Notes under the pieces: generated by a model
Seen by the model: only the letters and a program-made list of their open reading frames with translations
Told to the model about the DNA's origin: nothing
Database searches by the model: none
Part shown: piece after piece, positions 29,380 through 38,947 of the stretch
How positions within the stretch are numbered: the first letter of the stretch is position 1
Layout of the letters: every line of letters starts with the position of its first letter
Translations under genes and position numbers: made by a program
From: Pseudomonas wadenswilerensis
GTDB lineage: Bacteria > Pseudomonadota > Gammaproteobacteria > Pseudomonadales > Pseudomonadaceae
Length of the DNA stretch: 64,000 nucleotides
Reading direction: 5' to 3'
Assembly (NCBI RefSeq): GCF_900497695.1
Contig: NZ_UIDD01000005.1
Coordinates: forward strand, 248,001-312,000

Positions 29380-29385
29380 TATGAT
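29380..29385 (+). promoter_or_regulatory. Candidate -10 element directly upstream of rluC
   Basis: TATGAT lies six bases before the rluC ATG (29392). No Shine-Dalgarno sequence is present in the 20 bases before the ATG. No good -35 was found. If used, transcription would begin about at the ATG itself. Confidence 0.4.
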
Positions 29386-29391
29386 TGGCAA

Positions 29392-30348
29392 ATGACGACT
29401 AATGCCCCTCCGACCTCCGGCGTCCAGCTGATCGAGGTCGCGCCGGAACTTGCCGGCCAACGAATCGATAATTTTCTCATCACTGCGCTCAAGGGTGTTC
29501 CCAAGACCTTGATTTACCGCATTTTGCGTAAAGGCGAAGTGCGCGTGAACAAGGGCCGGATCAAGCCCGAGTACAAGTTGCAGGCCGGTGACATCGTGCG
29601 CGTGCCGCCCGTTCGTCTGCCTGAGCGCGACGAACCGGTGCCGGTGGCCCAGGGTTTGCTTCAACGTCTCGAGGCGGCGATCGTCTACGAAGACAAGGCC
29701 CTGATTGTGCTCAACAAGCCCGCCGGCATTGCCGTGCATGGTGGCAGCGGCCTGAATTTTGGTGTGATCGAAGCCTTTCGTCAGATGCGTCCGGATGCCA
29801 AGGAGCTGGAGCTGGTCCATCGCCTGGACCGCGACACCTCTGGCCTGTTGATGATCGCCAAGAAGCGCAGCATGTTGCGTCACCTGCACGCCGCCCTGCG
29901 TGGTGATGGTGTCGACAAGCGCTACATGGCGCTGGTTCGCGGTCACTGGGCTACCGCCAAGAAGCAGGTCAATGCCCCGTTGCTCAAGAGCAACCTGCGC
30001 TCCGGCGAGCGCATGGTTGAGGTCAACGACGAGGGTAAAGAGGCGCTGACGATCTTCCGTGTGCTGCGCCGTTTCGGCGAGTTCGCGACGATTGTCGAGG
30101 CGCGGCCGATCACTGGGCGCACCCACCAGATTCGCGTGCATGCCCTGCATGCCGGGCATTGCATCGCCGGCGACAGCAAGTATGGCGATGAAGATTTCAC
30201 CCGCGAGATCCGCGACCTGGGTGGCAAGCGCCTGTTCCTGCATGCCTACGCCCTGACCGTGCCGCTGCCTGATGGCGGCGAGCTCAAGCTCGAGGCGCCG
30301 GTGGACGATATGTGGGCCAAGACCGTGGAGCGCCTGAGTGCAGCGTGA
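29392..30348 (+). CDS. rluC: 23S rRNA pseudouridine synthase RluC
   Basis: 318 residues from ATG 29392. An N-terminal S4 RNA-binding domain (~24-85) is followed by the RluA-type synthase domain with catalytic Asp146 in HRLDRDTSG and [11 protein letters not shown] near the end. RluC makes pseudouridines 955, 2504 and 2580 (E. coli numbering) in 23S rRNA. The gene overlaps the next by 11 bases. The in-frame opening upstream to 29203 has no family similarity. Confidence 0.95.
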   Translation: MTTNAPPTSGVQLIEVAPELAGQRIDNFLITALKGVPKTLIYRILRKGEVRVNKGRIKPEYKLQAGDIVRVPPVRLPERDEPVPVAQGLLQRLEAAIVYEDKALIVLNKPAGIAVHGGSGLNFGVIEAFRQMRPDAKELELVHRLDRDTSGLLMIAKKRSMLRHLHAALRGDGVDKRYMALVRGHWATAKKQVNAPLLKSNLRSGERMVEVNDEGKEALTIFRVLRRFGEFATIVEARPITGRTHQIRVHALHAGHCIAGDSKYGDEDFTREIRDLGGKRLFLHAYALTVPLPDGGELKLEAPVDDMWAKTVERLSAA

Positions 30349-31030
30349 TTACGACCTGCTGATCTTTGACTGGGACGGCACCCTCGCCGATTCCATTGGC
30401 CGGATTGTCGAGGCCATGCACCTGGCCGCCGGTCGCGCGGGCTATGCGACCTGCGATGACGAGGCGGTCAAGGGTATAATTGGCCTGGCGTTGCCCGAAG
30501 CCATCAGTGTGCTGTATCCGCACCTCGATGCTGTCCAGGTGGCTGCGTTCCGCCAGCATTACGCTGACGTCTACATGGCTCTGGACGACCAGCCTTCACC
30601 ACTGTTCGACGGTGTGGTCGAGTCGCTGGAGGGCTTTCGTGCCGAGGGCTATCGCCTGGCGGTGGCTACCGGCAAGGCCCGCCGCGGGCTTGATCGGGTG
30701 TTGCGCGCCAACGGTTGGGAGGGTTACTTCGACATCACCAGGGCGGCCGACGAGAGTCGCGGCAAGCCGCACCCGCAGATGCTCGAGGAGATCCTTGCTC
30801 ATTGCCAGGTCGAGCCGCAGCGTGCGTTGATGGTCGGAGATTCATCATTCGACCTGTTGATGGCCAGCAATGCCGGCATGCATTCGGTCGCGGTTGGCTA
30901 CGGCGCAATGTCGCTGGAGGCCTTGAGCGCCTTCGGGCCACAGGTGTGTATCGATCATTTTTCGCAGTTGCAGGCCTGGCTTCGTCGTTCGCCTGTGGCG
31001 GCACATTCCAGGGTAGGTGAGCATGGCTGA
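30338..31030 (+). CDS. HAD-family hydrolase, phosphoglycolate phosphatase-like
   Basis: 230 residues from GTG 30338, which lies inside the end of rluC. Motif I is DWDGTLAD (Asp11, Asp13), motif II/III region [12 protein letters not shown], and motif [14 protein letters not shown]. The cap domain is the helical type of subfamily IA. It hydrolyses some phosphomonoester; the substrate is not evident. It overlaps sppA by eight bases and is co-transcribed with rluC in the conserved rluC-HAD-sppA order. Confidence 0.92.
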   Translation: MQRDYDLLIFDWDGTLADSIGRIVEAMHLAAGRAGYATCDDEAVKGIIGLALPEAISVLYPHLDAVQVAAFRQHYADVYMALDDQPSPLFDGVVESLEGFRAEGYRLAVATGKARRGLDRVLRANGWEGYFDITRAADESRGKPHPQMLEEILAHCQVEPQRALMVGDSSFDLLMASNAGMHSVAVGYGAMSLEALSAFGPQVCIDHFSQLQAWLRRSPVAAHSRVGEHG

Positions 31031-32006
31031 CGAGTGGAAGGCGCCCAGCGCCGAAGGCAACGAAGAGCAGAAGAGCTGGAAGCTGCTGGAGAAAACCCTG
31101 CTGGCCGGCGTTCAGGAGCAGCGTCGGGCCCGGCGCTGGGGGATTTTCTTCAAGCTGCTGACCTTCGTCTATCTGTTCGGCATCCTTGCCCTGTTTACTC
31201 CATTGATGGACATGGACAAGACGGCCTCGCGCAGTGTCAGCCATACCGCGCTGGTCGAAGTGCGCGGCATGATCGCTGACCAGGAGCCAGCCAGCGCCGA
31301 CAATATCGTGGGTGGTCTGCGTGAAGCGTTCAAGGACCCGAAAACCAAGGCGGTGATCCTGCGCATCAACAGTCCGGGTGGCAGTCCGGTGCAGTCGGGT
31401 TACATCTACGATGAAATTCGCCGTCTGCGCGCCGAATACCCGGCAATCAAGCTGTACGCCGTCATCAGTGACCTGGGGGCTTCCGGTGCCTATTACATTG
31501 CCAGTGCTGCTGATCAGATCTACGCCGACAAGGCCAGCCTGGTTGGCTCCATCGGTGTGACTGCGGCCGGTTACGGTTTTGTCGGTACCATGGAGAAGCT
31601 GGGTGTCGAGCGCCGTACCTATACCGCGGGTGAGCACAAGGCCTTCCTCGATCCGTTTCAGCCGCAAAAGCCTGCGGAGACGGCGTTCTGGCAGGGTGTG
31701 CTGGAAACCACCCACAAGCAGTTCATTGCCAGCGTCAAGCAGGGCCGTGGCGAGCGCCTCAAGGACAAGGAGCACCCTGAACTGTTCAGTGGCCTGATCT
31801 GGTCGGGCGAGCAAGCATTGGCGCTGGGGTTGGTGGATGGCCTGGGCAGTGCTGGCTATGTGGCGCGCGAGGTGGTGGGGGAGAAGGAGTTGGTTGACTT
31901 CACTGTCGAGGAGTCGCCGTTCGACCGCTTCTCCAAGCGCCTGGGTGCCAGTGTTGCCGAGCACCTGGCCATGTGGATGGGCTTCCAGGGGCCATCGCTG
32001 CGCTGA
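31023..32006 (+). CDS. sppA: Signal peptide peptidase SppA, S49 family
   Basis: 327 residues from ATG 31023. One membrane segment at ~41-62 anchors it in the inner membrane. The catalytic dyad is Ser154 (DLGASGAYYIA) and Lys206 (GEHKAFLDPF); the 52-residue spacing equals that of the B. subtilis enzyme. It is the short, single-domain form. SppA digests leftover signal peptides in the membrane. A terminator follows. Confidence 0.94.
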   Translation: MADEWKAPSAEGNEEQKSWKLLEKTLLAGVQEQRRARRWGIFFKLLTFVYLFGILALFTPLMDMDKTASRSVSHTALVEVRGMIADQEPASADNIVGGLREAFKDPKTKAVILRINSPGGSPVQSGYIYDEIRRLRAEYPAIKLYAVISDLGASGAYYIASAADQIYADKASLVGSIGVTAAGYGFVGTMEKLGVERRTYTAGEHKAFLDPFQPQKPAETAFWQGVLETTHKQFIASVKQGRGERLKDKEHPELFSGLIWSGEQALALGLVDGLGSAGYVAREVVGEKELVDFTVEESPFDRFSKRLGASVAEHLAMWMGFQGPSLR

Positions 32007-32020
32007 TTGTCTGGTGCATT

Positions 32021-32054
32021 GAAAAAGCCGACCCTTCGAGGTCGGCTTTTTATT
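32021..32054. terminator. Terminator downstream of sppA
   Basis: AAAAAGCCGACC / GGTCGGCTTTTT hairpin with a TTCGA-type loop and T run. The A run on the other side lets it work for the converging maf gene too. Confidence 0.9.
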
Positions 32055-32056
32055 TG

Positions 32057-32106
32057 TGTAGGAGCGGGCTCGCCCCGCGATATCGATATGACCGCTCGCT
32101 CCCGCA
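32057..32106. repeat. REP element between sppA and maf
   Basis: TGTAGGAGCGGGCTCGCCCC followed by a partial inverse (GACCGCTCGCTCCCGCAGG). It is right after the sppA terminator and within five bases of the maf stop. Confidence 0.8.
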
Positions 32107-32110
32107 GGCG

Positions 32111-32689
32111 TCAGGGCAGGTTCACGCCTTCAGTCAGCAGCATATCCACCAGGCGAATCAGCGGCAGGCCGATCAGGCTGGTGGCATCCACCCCGTGGGT
32201 GCTCTGGAACAGGCTCACACCCAGGCCTTCGGCCTTGAAGCTGCCGGCACAGTCGTAGGGTTGCTCGGCGCGCAGATAGCGCTCGATGCGCGGCAGGTCC
32301 AGCTCGCGCATGTTCACCGTGAAGGGCACGCAGTCGACCTGGCAGTGGCCGGTAGCGCTGTTGAGCAGCGCCAGGCCGGTTAGAAAGGTGACGTGATTGC
32401 CGCTGGCGGCCAGCAGTTGCTCGCAGGCGCGTTCAAAGGTGTGGGGTTTGCCGAGGATCTGCTCGCCAAGCACGGCGACCTGGTCGGAGCCAATGATCAG
32501 GTGTCCGGGGTGGCTGTCGGCCAGGGCCTGGGCTTTCTCCCGGGCCAGGCGTTTGACCAGGTCAAGGGCGGGTTCTTCAATCAGGCGTTGTTCGTCGATA
32601 TCCGGGGACGCCCAGCTAAATGGCAGGCGCAGGCGTTCGAGCAGTTCGCGCCGGTAAGGTGAGCTGGAAGCCAGTAATAAAGGCAGCAT
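32111..32689 (-). CDS. maf: Maf-family nucleoside triphosphate pyrophosphatase, YceF type
   Basis: 192 residues. N-terminal LLLASSSPYRRELLERL and SPDIDEQRL, then LIIGSDQVAVLG, and SFKAEGLG: the motifs of the YceF subfamily, whose E. coli member hydrolyses 7-methyl-GTP. It is a house-cleaning or tRNA-modification-linked enzyme. It is divergent from yceD across 95 bp, which holds a strong promoter for the yceD side. Confidence 0.93.
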   Translation of the reverse strand: MLPLLLASSSPYRRELLERLRLPFSWASPDIDEQRLIEEPALDLVKRLAREKAQALADSHPGHLIIGSDQVAVLGEQILGKPHTFERACEQLLAASGNHVTFLTGLALLNSATGHCQVDCVPFTVNMRELDLPRIERYLRAEQPYDCAGSFKAEGLGVSLFQSTHGVDATSLIGLPLIRLVDMLLTEGVNLP

Positions 32690-32746
32690 GATAGACTCCT
32701 GGGCAGGTGAAACGATTCTAACATGCTGAACGGGGCCGAATTTCCT

Positions 32747-32775
32747 TTGACAGGGGCGGGGGTCATCCCTAGAAT
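32747..32775 (+). promoter_or_regulatory. Sigma70 promoter of the yceD-rpmF-plsX-fab operon
   Basis: TTGACA (32747-32752), exact 17-bp spacer, TAGAAT (32770-32775). The transcript would start only a few bases before the yceD ATG at 32785, giving a very short leader. Confidence 0.9.
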
Positions 32776-32784
32776 GCTGCGCCT

Positions 32785-33312
32785 ATGTTGAATGACCCGA
32801 TTCCACCTCACGTTGACCCGCGCAAATTGGCCGATCGTGGTGTTTCCCTCGAAGGAACACTGCAACTCGCCGATTTGGAGAGACTCTGCGACCCGCTTTC
32901 CGACACTGTCGGTACGGTGCAGGCTAAATTCGATTTTGAGCGCGACGAGCAAAAGGCTGTGGTTATCCACACCGACCTGCACGTCGAGGTCAAGATGGTT
33001 TGCCAGCGTTGTCTTGAGCTGGTCACCCTGCCGATCCACAGCGAAACTACATACGCCGTGGTGAAGGAGGGTGCGAATACCCAGTCGTTGCCGAAAGGTT
33101 ATGACGTGCTGGAACTGGGCGAAGATCCTTTGGATCTGCAGGCCTTGGTCGAGGAGGAGCTTCTGCTCGCCTTGCCTATCGTGCCTGCTCATCATCCGGA
33201 AGAATGCCAGCAGCCGGCGGGCGCCGATGAGCCCGAACCGAGCAAGGACGAGGTAACACGGTCCAACCCGTTCAGTGTATTGGCGCAGTTAAAGCGTGAC
33301 CCAAACGTTTAG
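32785..33312 (+). CDS. yceD: YceD/DUF177 protein (23S rRNA accumulation protein)
   Basis: 175 residues. A CxxC pair (VCQRCLELV) sits near the middle and DPLDLQALVEEELLLALPIVP follows, the DUF177 signature. The gene is always before rpmF, and in E. coli its loss lowers 23S rRNA levels. The strong promoter lies directly upstream, so yceD is the first gene of this ribosome and lipid operon. The predicted leader is about 5 nt. Confidence 0.93.
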   Translation: MLNDPIPPHVDPRKLADRGVSLEGTLQLADLERLCDPLSDTVGTVQAKFDFERDEQKAVVIHTDLHVEVKMVCQRCLELVTLPIHSETTYAVVKEGANTQSLPKGYDVLELGEDPLDLQALVEEELLLALPIVPAHHPEECQQPAGADEPEPSKDEVTRSNPFSVLAQLKRDPNV

Positions 33313-33325
33313 GAGTTAATCAATT

Positions 33326-33508
33326 ATGGCTGTTCAGCAGAACAAAAAATCCCGCTCTGCCCGTGACATGCGCCGTTCGCACGACGCCCTCTCGGAAAAC
33401 GCTCTGTCCGTAGAGAAAACCACTGGTGAAGTGCACCTGCGTCACCACGTATCGCCAGAAGGCGTATACCGTGGTCGTAAAGTGATCGACAAGGGCGCTG
33501 ACGAGTAA
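33326..33508 (+). CDS. rpmF: 50S ribosomal protein L32
   Basis: 60 residues beginning [19 protein letters not shown], the conserved L32 start. Thirteen bases after yceD, with AGGAG upstream. Structural protein of the large ribosomal subunit. The yceD-rpmF-plsX order couples ribosome and phospholipid production. Confidence 0.98.
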
Positions 33509-33511
33509 TCC

Positions 33512-34522
33512 TTGTCCGCTCAGATCATCGCGATTGACGCAATGGGCGGGGACTTCGGTCCCCGCAGCATTGTTCAGGCGAGTATTGCTTGCCTGTCGGC
33601 TACCCCCTCGCTGCACCTGACCCTCGTCGGTCAACCCTCCCTCCTTGAAGATCTTATCGCTGGCCAGTCGGCAGCGGATCGCGCGCGCCTGCAGATCGTG
33701 GCCGCCAGCGAAGTGATCGGCATGGACGAGCGGCCGTCCCAGGCGCTGCGCGGCAAGCCCGATTCGTCCATGCGCGTGGCCCTGGAACTATTGCGTGATG
33801 GCAAGGTTCACGCCTGCGTGAGTGCCGGCAACACCGGTGCGCTGATGGCGTTGTCGCGCTATGTATTGAAAACCCTGCCCGGCATCGATCGCCCGGCCAT
33901 GGTTGCCGCCATCCCCACCCAGACCGGTTATTGTCAGCTGCTCGATCTGGGCGCCAATGTCGACTGCAGCGCGGAAAACCTCTACCAGTTCGCCGTGATG
34001 GGCTCGGTGGCCGCCCAGGCCCTGGGGATCTCCCGGCCGCGTGTGGCCTTGCTCAACGTCGGCACCGAAGACATCAAGGGTAATCAGCAGGTCAAGCTTG
34101 CTGCCAATCTGCTGCAGAACGCCCGCGGTCTGAACTACATCGGCTTCGTCGAAGGTGACGGACTGTACCGTGGCGAGGCGGATGTGGTGGTGTGCGACGG
34201 CTTTGTCGGCAATATCCTGCTCAAGTCCAGCGAAGGTCTGGCGACCATGATCGGCTCGCGCATCGAGGCCCTGTTCAAGGGCGGGCTTGGCGCGCGCCTG
34301 GCCGGGGCTGTGGCCATGCCGCTGCTGCGCCGGTTGCAGGCTGACCTGGCGCCGGCGCGACATAATGGCGCAAGCTTCCTCGGCCTGCAGGGCATCGTCA
34401 TCAAGAGTCATGGTTCTGCCGGCGTGCAGGGCTTCCAGAGCGCCATCCAGCGGGCGCTGATCGAGATCCAGGAGAACCTGCCGCAACGCCTGCACGGTCG
34501 CCTGGAAGACCTGTTGCTTTAG
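33512..34522 (+). CDS. plsX: Phosphate acyltransferase PlsX
   Basis: 336 residues starting at TTG 33512 ([16 protein letters not shown] follows), three bases after the rpmF stop. No ATG lies near the conserved IDAMGGD motif, so the rare TTG start is well supported. PlsX converts acyl-ACP to acyl-phosphate for phospholipid synthesis. Translation probably relies on coupling to rpmF. A 129-bp gap separates it from fabD. Confidence 0.95.
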   Translation: MSAQIIAIDAMGGDFGPRSIVQASIACLSATPSLHLTLVGQPSLLEDLIAGQSAADRARLQIVAASEVIGMDERPSQALRGKPDSSMRVALELLRDGKVHACVSAGNTGALMALSRYVLKTLPGIDRPAMVAAIPTQTGYCQLLDLGANVDCSAENLYQFAVMGSVAAQALGISRPRVALLNVGTEDIKGNQQVKLAANLLQNARGLNYIGFVEGDGLYRGEADVVVCDGFVGNILLKSSEGLATMIGSRIEALFKGGLGARLAGAVAMPLLRRLQADLAPARHNGASFLGLQGIVIKSHGSAGVQGFQSAIQRALIEIQENLPQRLHGRLEDLLL

Positions 34523-34651
34523 GCATATGCCTCAGGAAGTGGTTAAATGTGACCGCTTGGTCCTCGTTACCATCCAACTCTTCAGTTTCTTGTGCTCAGC
34601 CTGGTGCTGGGCGCTTTATTTCCGACGACAAGATCACTAGGGGCTTGTTCA

Positions 34652-35590
34652 ATGTCTGCATCCCTCGCATTCGTCTTTCCCGGTCAAGGTTCGCAGTCCC
34701 TCGGCATGCTCGCCGAGCTGGGCGCCCAGTATCCGCTGGTCATTGATACCTTCCGTGAGGCCTCCGAGGCTCTGGGCTATGACCTCTGGGCGCTGACCCA
34801 GAACGGTCCGGAAGAGCAACTCAACCAAACCGACAAAACCCAGCCGGCCATCCTCACCGCTTCGATCGCCTTGTGGCGCCTGTGGCTGGCCGAGGGCGGC
34901 GCGCGCCCGGCATTCGTTTCCGGCCACAGCCTGGGCGAATACAGCGCCCTGGTTGCCGCTGGCAGCCTGAGCCTGGGTGACGCTGTGAAGCTGGTCAAGC
35001 GTCGCGGCGAACTCATGCAAGAGGCCGTTCCGGCCGGGCAGGGCGCCATGGCGGCAATTCTCGGCCTGGACGACGCTGTCGTCGTGGGTATCTGCGCTGA
35101 AGCTGCCCAGGGCGAAGTGGTCAGTGCGGTCAACTTCAACTCGCCTGGCCAGGTCGTGGTCGCCGGTGCCAAGGCGGCCGTCGGGCGCGCCATGGAAGCC
35201 TGCAAGGCTGCCGGCGCCAAGCGTGCACTGCCGCTGCCGGTCAGCGTGCCGTCGCACTGTGAACTGATGCGCCCGGCTGCCGAGCGCTTTGCCGAGTCGG
35301 TCAATGCCATCGACTGGCAGGCCCCGCAGATCCCGCTGGTGCAGAACGTCAGTGCCGCCGTTGCGGCGGACCTCGACACCCTCAAGCGCGACCTGCTGGA
35401 GCAACTGTACAAGCCGGTGCGTTGGGTCGAGTGCGTGCAGACCCTGGCCGCCAATGGTGCGGTACAGCTGGTCGAGTGCGGCCCGGGCAAGGTTCTGGCC
35501 GGCCTGAACAAGCGCTGCGCCGACGGCGTCAACACCTCTAACCTCAATACCCCGGATGCTTTCGCCGCGACCCTCGCGGCGCAGGCCTGA
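34652..35590 (+). CDS. fabD: Malonyl-CoA:ACP transacylase
   Basis: 312 residues from ATG 34652. N-terminal FVFPGQGSQ, active-site Ser93 in GHSLGEYSAL, and SVPSHCELM carrying the catalytic His. It loads malonyl groups onto ACP. The 34523-34651 gap shows no gene and may hold an internal promoter. fabG begins 17 bases after the stop. Confidence 0.97.
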   Translation: MSASLAFVFPGQGSQSLGMLAELGAQYPLVIDTFREASEALGYDLWALTQNGPEEQLNQTDKTQPAILTASIALWRLWLAEGGARPAFVSGHSLGEYSALVAAGSLSLGDAVKLVKRRGELMQEAVPAGQGAMAAILGLDDAVVVGICAEAAQGEVVSAVNFNSPGQVVVAGAKAAVGRAMEACKAAGAKRALPLPVSVPSHCELMRPAAERFAESVNAIDWQAPQIPLVQNVSAAVAADLDTLKRDLLEQLYKPVRWVECVQTLAANGAVQLVECGPGKVLAGLNKRCADGVNTSNLNTPDAFAATLAAQA

Positions 35591-35606
35591 TTTAGGAGAA
35601 ACTTGC

Positions 35607-36347
35607 ATGAGCCTGCAAGGTAAAGTTGCCCTGGTTACCGGCGCCAGCCGTGGTATCGGCCAGGCTATCGCCCTGGAGCTGGGCCGTCTGGGCGCTACCG
35701 TGATCGGTACCGCCACCTCCGCTTCGGGCGCCGAGCGTATCGCCGCGACCCTCAAGGAGCACGGCGTCGCCGGTACCGGCCTGGAACTGAACGTGACCAG
35801 CGACGAGTCGGTCACCGCCACCCTGGCCAAGATCCAGGAGCAGTTCGGCGCGCCGACCATCCTGGTCAACAACGCTGGCATCACCCGCGACAACCTCATG
35901 CTGCGCATGAAGGACGACGAGTGGTTCGACGTCATCGACACCAACCTGAACAGCCTCTACCGTCTGTCCAAGGGCGTTCTGCGTGGCATGACCAAGGCGC
36001 GTTGGGGTCGTATCATCAGCATCGGCTCGGTGGTCGGTGCCATGGGTAACGTCGGCCAGGTCAACTATGCTGCTGCCAAGGCGGGCCTGGAAGGTTTCAG
36101 TCGCGCTCTGGCGCGTGAAGTCGGTTCGCGCGCGATTACCGTCAACTCGGTGACCCCGGGTTTCATCGACACTGACATGACTCGCGAGCTGCCTGAAGCT
36201 CAGCGTGAAGCCTTGCAGACCCAGATCCCTCTGGGACGTCTGGGCCAGGCTCAGGAAATCGCCAATGTGGTGGCTTTCCTGGCCTCTGAAGGTGCAGGCT
36301 ATGTGACCGGCGCGACCATTCCGGTCAACGGCGGCATGTACATGTAA
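35607..36347 (+). CDS. fabG: 3-oxoacyl-ACP reductase FabG
   Basis: 246 residues from ATG 35607 with a TAGGAG site. NADP-binding TGASRGIG (~11-18), NNAG, catalytic Ser in ISIGSVVG and YAAAK. Reduces 3-oxoacyl-ACP in the fatty acid elongation cycle. Between fabD and acpP as usual. Confidence 0.97.
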   Translation: MSLQGKVALVTGASRGIGQAIALELGRLGATVIGTATSASGAERIAATLKEHGVAGTGLELNVTSDESVTATLAKIQEQFGAPTILVNNAGITRDNLMLRMKDDEWFDVIDTNLNSLYRLSKGVLRGMTKARWGRIISIGSVVGAMGNVGQVNYAAAKAGLEGFSRALAREVGSRAITVNSVTPGFIDTDMTRELPEAQREALQTQIPLGRLGQAQEIANVVAFLASEGAGYVTGATIPVNGGMYM

Positions 36348-36543
36348 AATCGAATGTGACGGATTGCTTCAAAAAAATGTCATACGAGCTGTCTAAAATC
36401 CGTTATAAAGCTGCAATCAGATTCTAGTTGGTTGGCGGGTGTGGTCTTGTAAGGCGTGTTGCGCTTGAAAAGCAGACGTCTTTCTATACACTTACACACC
36501 GGCCAGCTGCCTGACATATGTCCATTAGGAGTGAAAACAAGGT

Positions 36544-36780
36544 ATGAGCACCATCGAAGAACGCGTCAAGAAAATCGTCGCCGAGCAACTGGGCGTTAAA
36601 GAAGAAGAAGTAGTGAACACTGCTTCCTTCGTCGAAGATCTGGGTGCCGATTCCCTTGACACCGTTGAGCTGGTGATGGCTCTGGAAGAGGAATTCGAGA
36701 CCGAAATCCCTGACGAAGAAGCCGAGAAGATCACTACTGTTCAAGCTGCTATCGACTACGTCACCAGCCACCAGGCCTAA
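36544..36780 (+). CDS. acpP: Acyl carrier protein
   Basis: 78 residues, very acidic. Ser37 in [10 protein letters not shown] accepts the 4'-phosphopantetheine arm. A 196-bp leader (36348-36543) precedes it, fitting a separate strong acpP transcript; AT-rich stretches are present but no convincing promoter pair was fixed. The ribosome site AGGAG lies an unusually long 13 bases before the ATG, with a second AAGG closer. Confidence 0.98.
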   Translation: MSTIEERVKKIVAEQLGVKEEEVVNTASFVEDLGADSLDTVELVMALEEEFETEIPDEEAEKITTVQAAIDYVTSHQA

Positions 36781-36810
36781 GACGTTGTAGTCGTCGCTTC
36801 TTGTCATGGA

Positions 36811-36847
36811 AAAACCGCACTGCCTTCGCCGGCGTGCGGTTTTTTCT
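36811..36847 (+). terminator. Terminator downstream of acpP
   Basis: AAAACCGCAC / GTGCGGTTTT hairpin with T run, 30 bases after the acpP stop and before the fabF ribosome site. It probably gives a short abundant acpP mRNA, with partial read-through into fabF. Confidence 0.9.
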
Positions 36848-36884
36848 TTACAAGAGATGTAGTCAATTGAATAAGGAGAGTGCT

Positions 36885-38129
36885 GTGTCGCGTAGACGCG
36901 TCGTGGTCACCGGTATGGGTATGCTGTCGCCACTGGGTACGGATGTGCCGAGCAGTTGGCAGGGCATTCTGGCTGGCCGCAGTGGCATAGGTCTGATCGA
37001 GCATACTGACCTGTCTGCCTACTCCACCCGTTTTGGCGGCTCGGTAAAGGGCTTTGAAGTCGAGCAGTACCTGTCGGTCAAGGAAGCCCGCAAGCTCGAT
37101 CTGTTCATCCAGTACGGCCTGGCAGCCGGTTTTCAGGCAGTGCGTAATGCCGGCCTGGAAGTGACCGATGCCAACCGCGAGCGCATTGGCGTGGCCATGG
37201 GCTCGGGTATCGGCGGCCTGACCAACATCGAAGAAACCAGCCGGACCTTGCATGATCAGGGCCCGCGGCGCATTTCGCCATTCTTCGTACCGGGTTCGAT
37301 CATCAACATGATTTCTGGTTTCCTGTCGATCCATCTGGGTGTACAGGGGCCTAACTACGCTATTTCCACCGCTTGCACCACCGGTACCCACTGTATCGGC
37401 ATGGCCGCGCGCAACATTGCCTTCGGTGAAGCCGACGTGATGATCGCCGGCGGTGCGGAAATGGCTGCCTGCGGTCTGGGCATGGGCGGTTTCGGTGCGT
37501 CGCGGGCGCTGTCGACCCGCAATGACGACCCGACCCGTGCCAGCCGTCCGTGGGACAAGGGCCGTGATGGCTTCGTCCTCGCCGACGGTGCCGGTGCGCT
37601 GGTACTCGAAGAGCTCGAGCACGCCAAGGCTCGCGGCGCGACCATCTATGCCGAGCTGGTTGGTTTCGGCATGAGTGGCGATGCCTACCACATGACCTCG
37701 CCGCCAGAAGATGGCAGCGGTGCTGCGCGCTGCATGGTTAACGCCCTGCGCGATGCCGGCCTGAACGCCAGTGACGTTGATTACATCAACGCACATGGCA
37801 CGTCGACGCCAGCAGGCGATCTGGCAGAGTCCTCGGCGATCAAGTCGGTGTTCGGCGACCACGCCTACAAGCTGGCCGTCAGCTCGACCAAGTCGATGAC
37901 CGGTCACCTGCTGGGTGCTGCCGGTGCTGTTGAGGCAATCTTCAGCGTGCTGTCGATCAACAGTCAGGTGGCGCCGCCGACCATCAACCTGGATGAGCCG
38001 AGCGAAGGTTGCGACCTCGACTTCGTGCCACACCAGGCGCGGACCATGCCGATCGAGGTGGTGCTGTCCAACTCCTTCGGTTTTGGTGGCACCAACGGCT
38101 CGCTGGTGTTCCGCCGGTTCGCCGGCTGA
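36885..38129 (+). CDS. fabF: 3-oxoacyl-ACP synthase II (FabF)
   Basis: The start is GTG 36885 ([11 protein letters not shown] follows), five bases after AAGGAGA, giving 414 residues. Nucleophile Cys164 in STACTTGTH, with histidines in [11 protein letters not shown] and GHLLGAAG completing Cys-His-His. It elongates acyl-ACP. The upstream open frame runs through the acpP terminator and is not coding. One-base stop/start overlap with pabC. Confidence 0.97.
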   Translation: MSRRRVVVTGMGMLSPLGTDVPSSWQGILAGRSGIGLIEHTDLSAYSTRFGGSVKGFEVEQYLSVKEARKLDLFIQYGLAAGFQAVRNAGLEVTDANRERIGVAMGSGIGGLTNIEETSRTLHDQGPRRISPFFVPGSIINMISGFLSIHLGVQGPNYAISTACTTGTHCIGMAARNIAFGEADVMIAGGAEMAACGLGMGGFGASRALSTRNDDPTRASRPWDKGRDGFVLADGAGALVLEELEHAKARGATIYAELVGFGMSGDAYHMTSPPEDGSGAARCMVNALRDAGLNASDVDYINAHGTSTPAGDLAESSAIKSVFGDHAYKLAVSSTKSMTGHLLGAAGAVEAIFSVLSINSQVAPPTINLDEPSEGCDLDFVPHQARTMPIEVVLSNSFGFGGTNGSLVFRRFAG

Positions 38130-38944
38130 TGCACAGCTGGGTCGATGGCCTGCCGGCAGATGCGCTAACGCTGCAAAGCCGGGGGCTGGCCTATGGCGAT
38201 GGTCTGTTCGAGACCCTCGTCGTACGTGCCGGTCGGCCATCGTTGCTCGAGTACCACCTCGAGCGCCTGGCGCTGGGTTGCCAGCGCCTGGCGATCAGCG
38301 CCGATCACGGCCTGATTCGCGACGAGCTATGCCGTTACGCCAGCTTGCTGGGTGACGGCGTACTCAAGCTTATTGTTACCCGCGGCGACAGCCAGCGCGG
38401 CTATGCGCCGGCCGCTGGCGTGGCGCCACGGCGTATTCTCCAGGGCAATCCCTTGCCCGGTTATCCCGCACAACATGCCGAGCAGGGCGTTCGCCTGTTC
38501 GATTGCCAGACGCGCCTGGCCGAGCAGCCGTTGCTGGCTGGCCTGAAACACCTCAACCGCCTCGAGCAAGTGCTGGCCCGTGCCGAATGGCAGGATGCCG
38601 GGCATGCTGAAGGTTTGATGCGCGATGTTTCCGGGCGCATCATCGAAGGGGTGTATAGCAACCTGTTCCTGGTGCGCGACGGTCAGTTGCTGACTGCCGA
38701 CCTGAGCCGCTGTGGTGTGGCCGGGGTGATGCGTGCAGCCTTGCTCGATCACGCCAGGGATGCCGCGATCCCCTTGCAGATAACCGACTTGAGCCTGCAG
38801 GACCTGCAGCAGGCCGACGAAGTATTCGTCTGCAACAGCGTCTATGGCATCTGGCCGGTGCAGGCTTTTACATCGCTGAACTGGCCGCCGGGGCCGCTCA
38901 CCCGTAAACTGCAGGCCATTGCCCGTACGCTACTGGATACCTGA
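38129..38944 (+). CDS. pabC: Aminodeoxychorismate lyase
   Basis: 271 residues, fold type IV PLP enzyme. N-terminal GLAYGDGLFETL, Lys in GLKHLNRLEQ for the Schiff base, and the EGVYSNLFLV turn. It releases pyruvate from aminodeoxychorismate to give p-aminobenzoate for folate. TGATG junction with fabF; mltG starts three bases after its stop. Confidence 0.95.
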   Translation: MHSWVDGLPADALTLQSRGLAYGDGLFETLVVRAGRPSLLEYHLERLALGCQRLAISADHGLIRDELCRYASLLGDGVLKLIVTRGDSQRGYAPAAGVAPRRILQGNPLPGYPAQHAEQGVRLFDCQTRLAEQPLLAGLKHLNRLEQVLARAEWQDAGHAEGLMRDVSGRIIEGVYSNLFLVRDGQLLTADLSRCGVAGVMRAALLDHARDAAIPLQITDLSLQDLQQADEVFVCNSVYGIWPVQAFTSLNWPPGPLTRKLQAIARTLLDT

Positions 38945-38947
38945 TTT

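Larger units (their letters stand above)
28647..29391. other. 745-bp rne/rluC intergenic region with long rne leader
   Basis: There is no convincing gene here. In E. coli the same divergent gap holds a long rne 5' UTR through which RNase E controls its own mRNA. Here an 8-bp hairpin (28659-28678) abuts the rne start. The middle is GC-rich; 29,100-29,175 has A, G and T runs. No clear rne promoter could be fixed on the minus strand. Confidence 0.6.
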
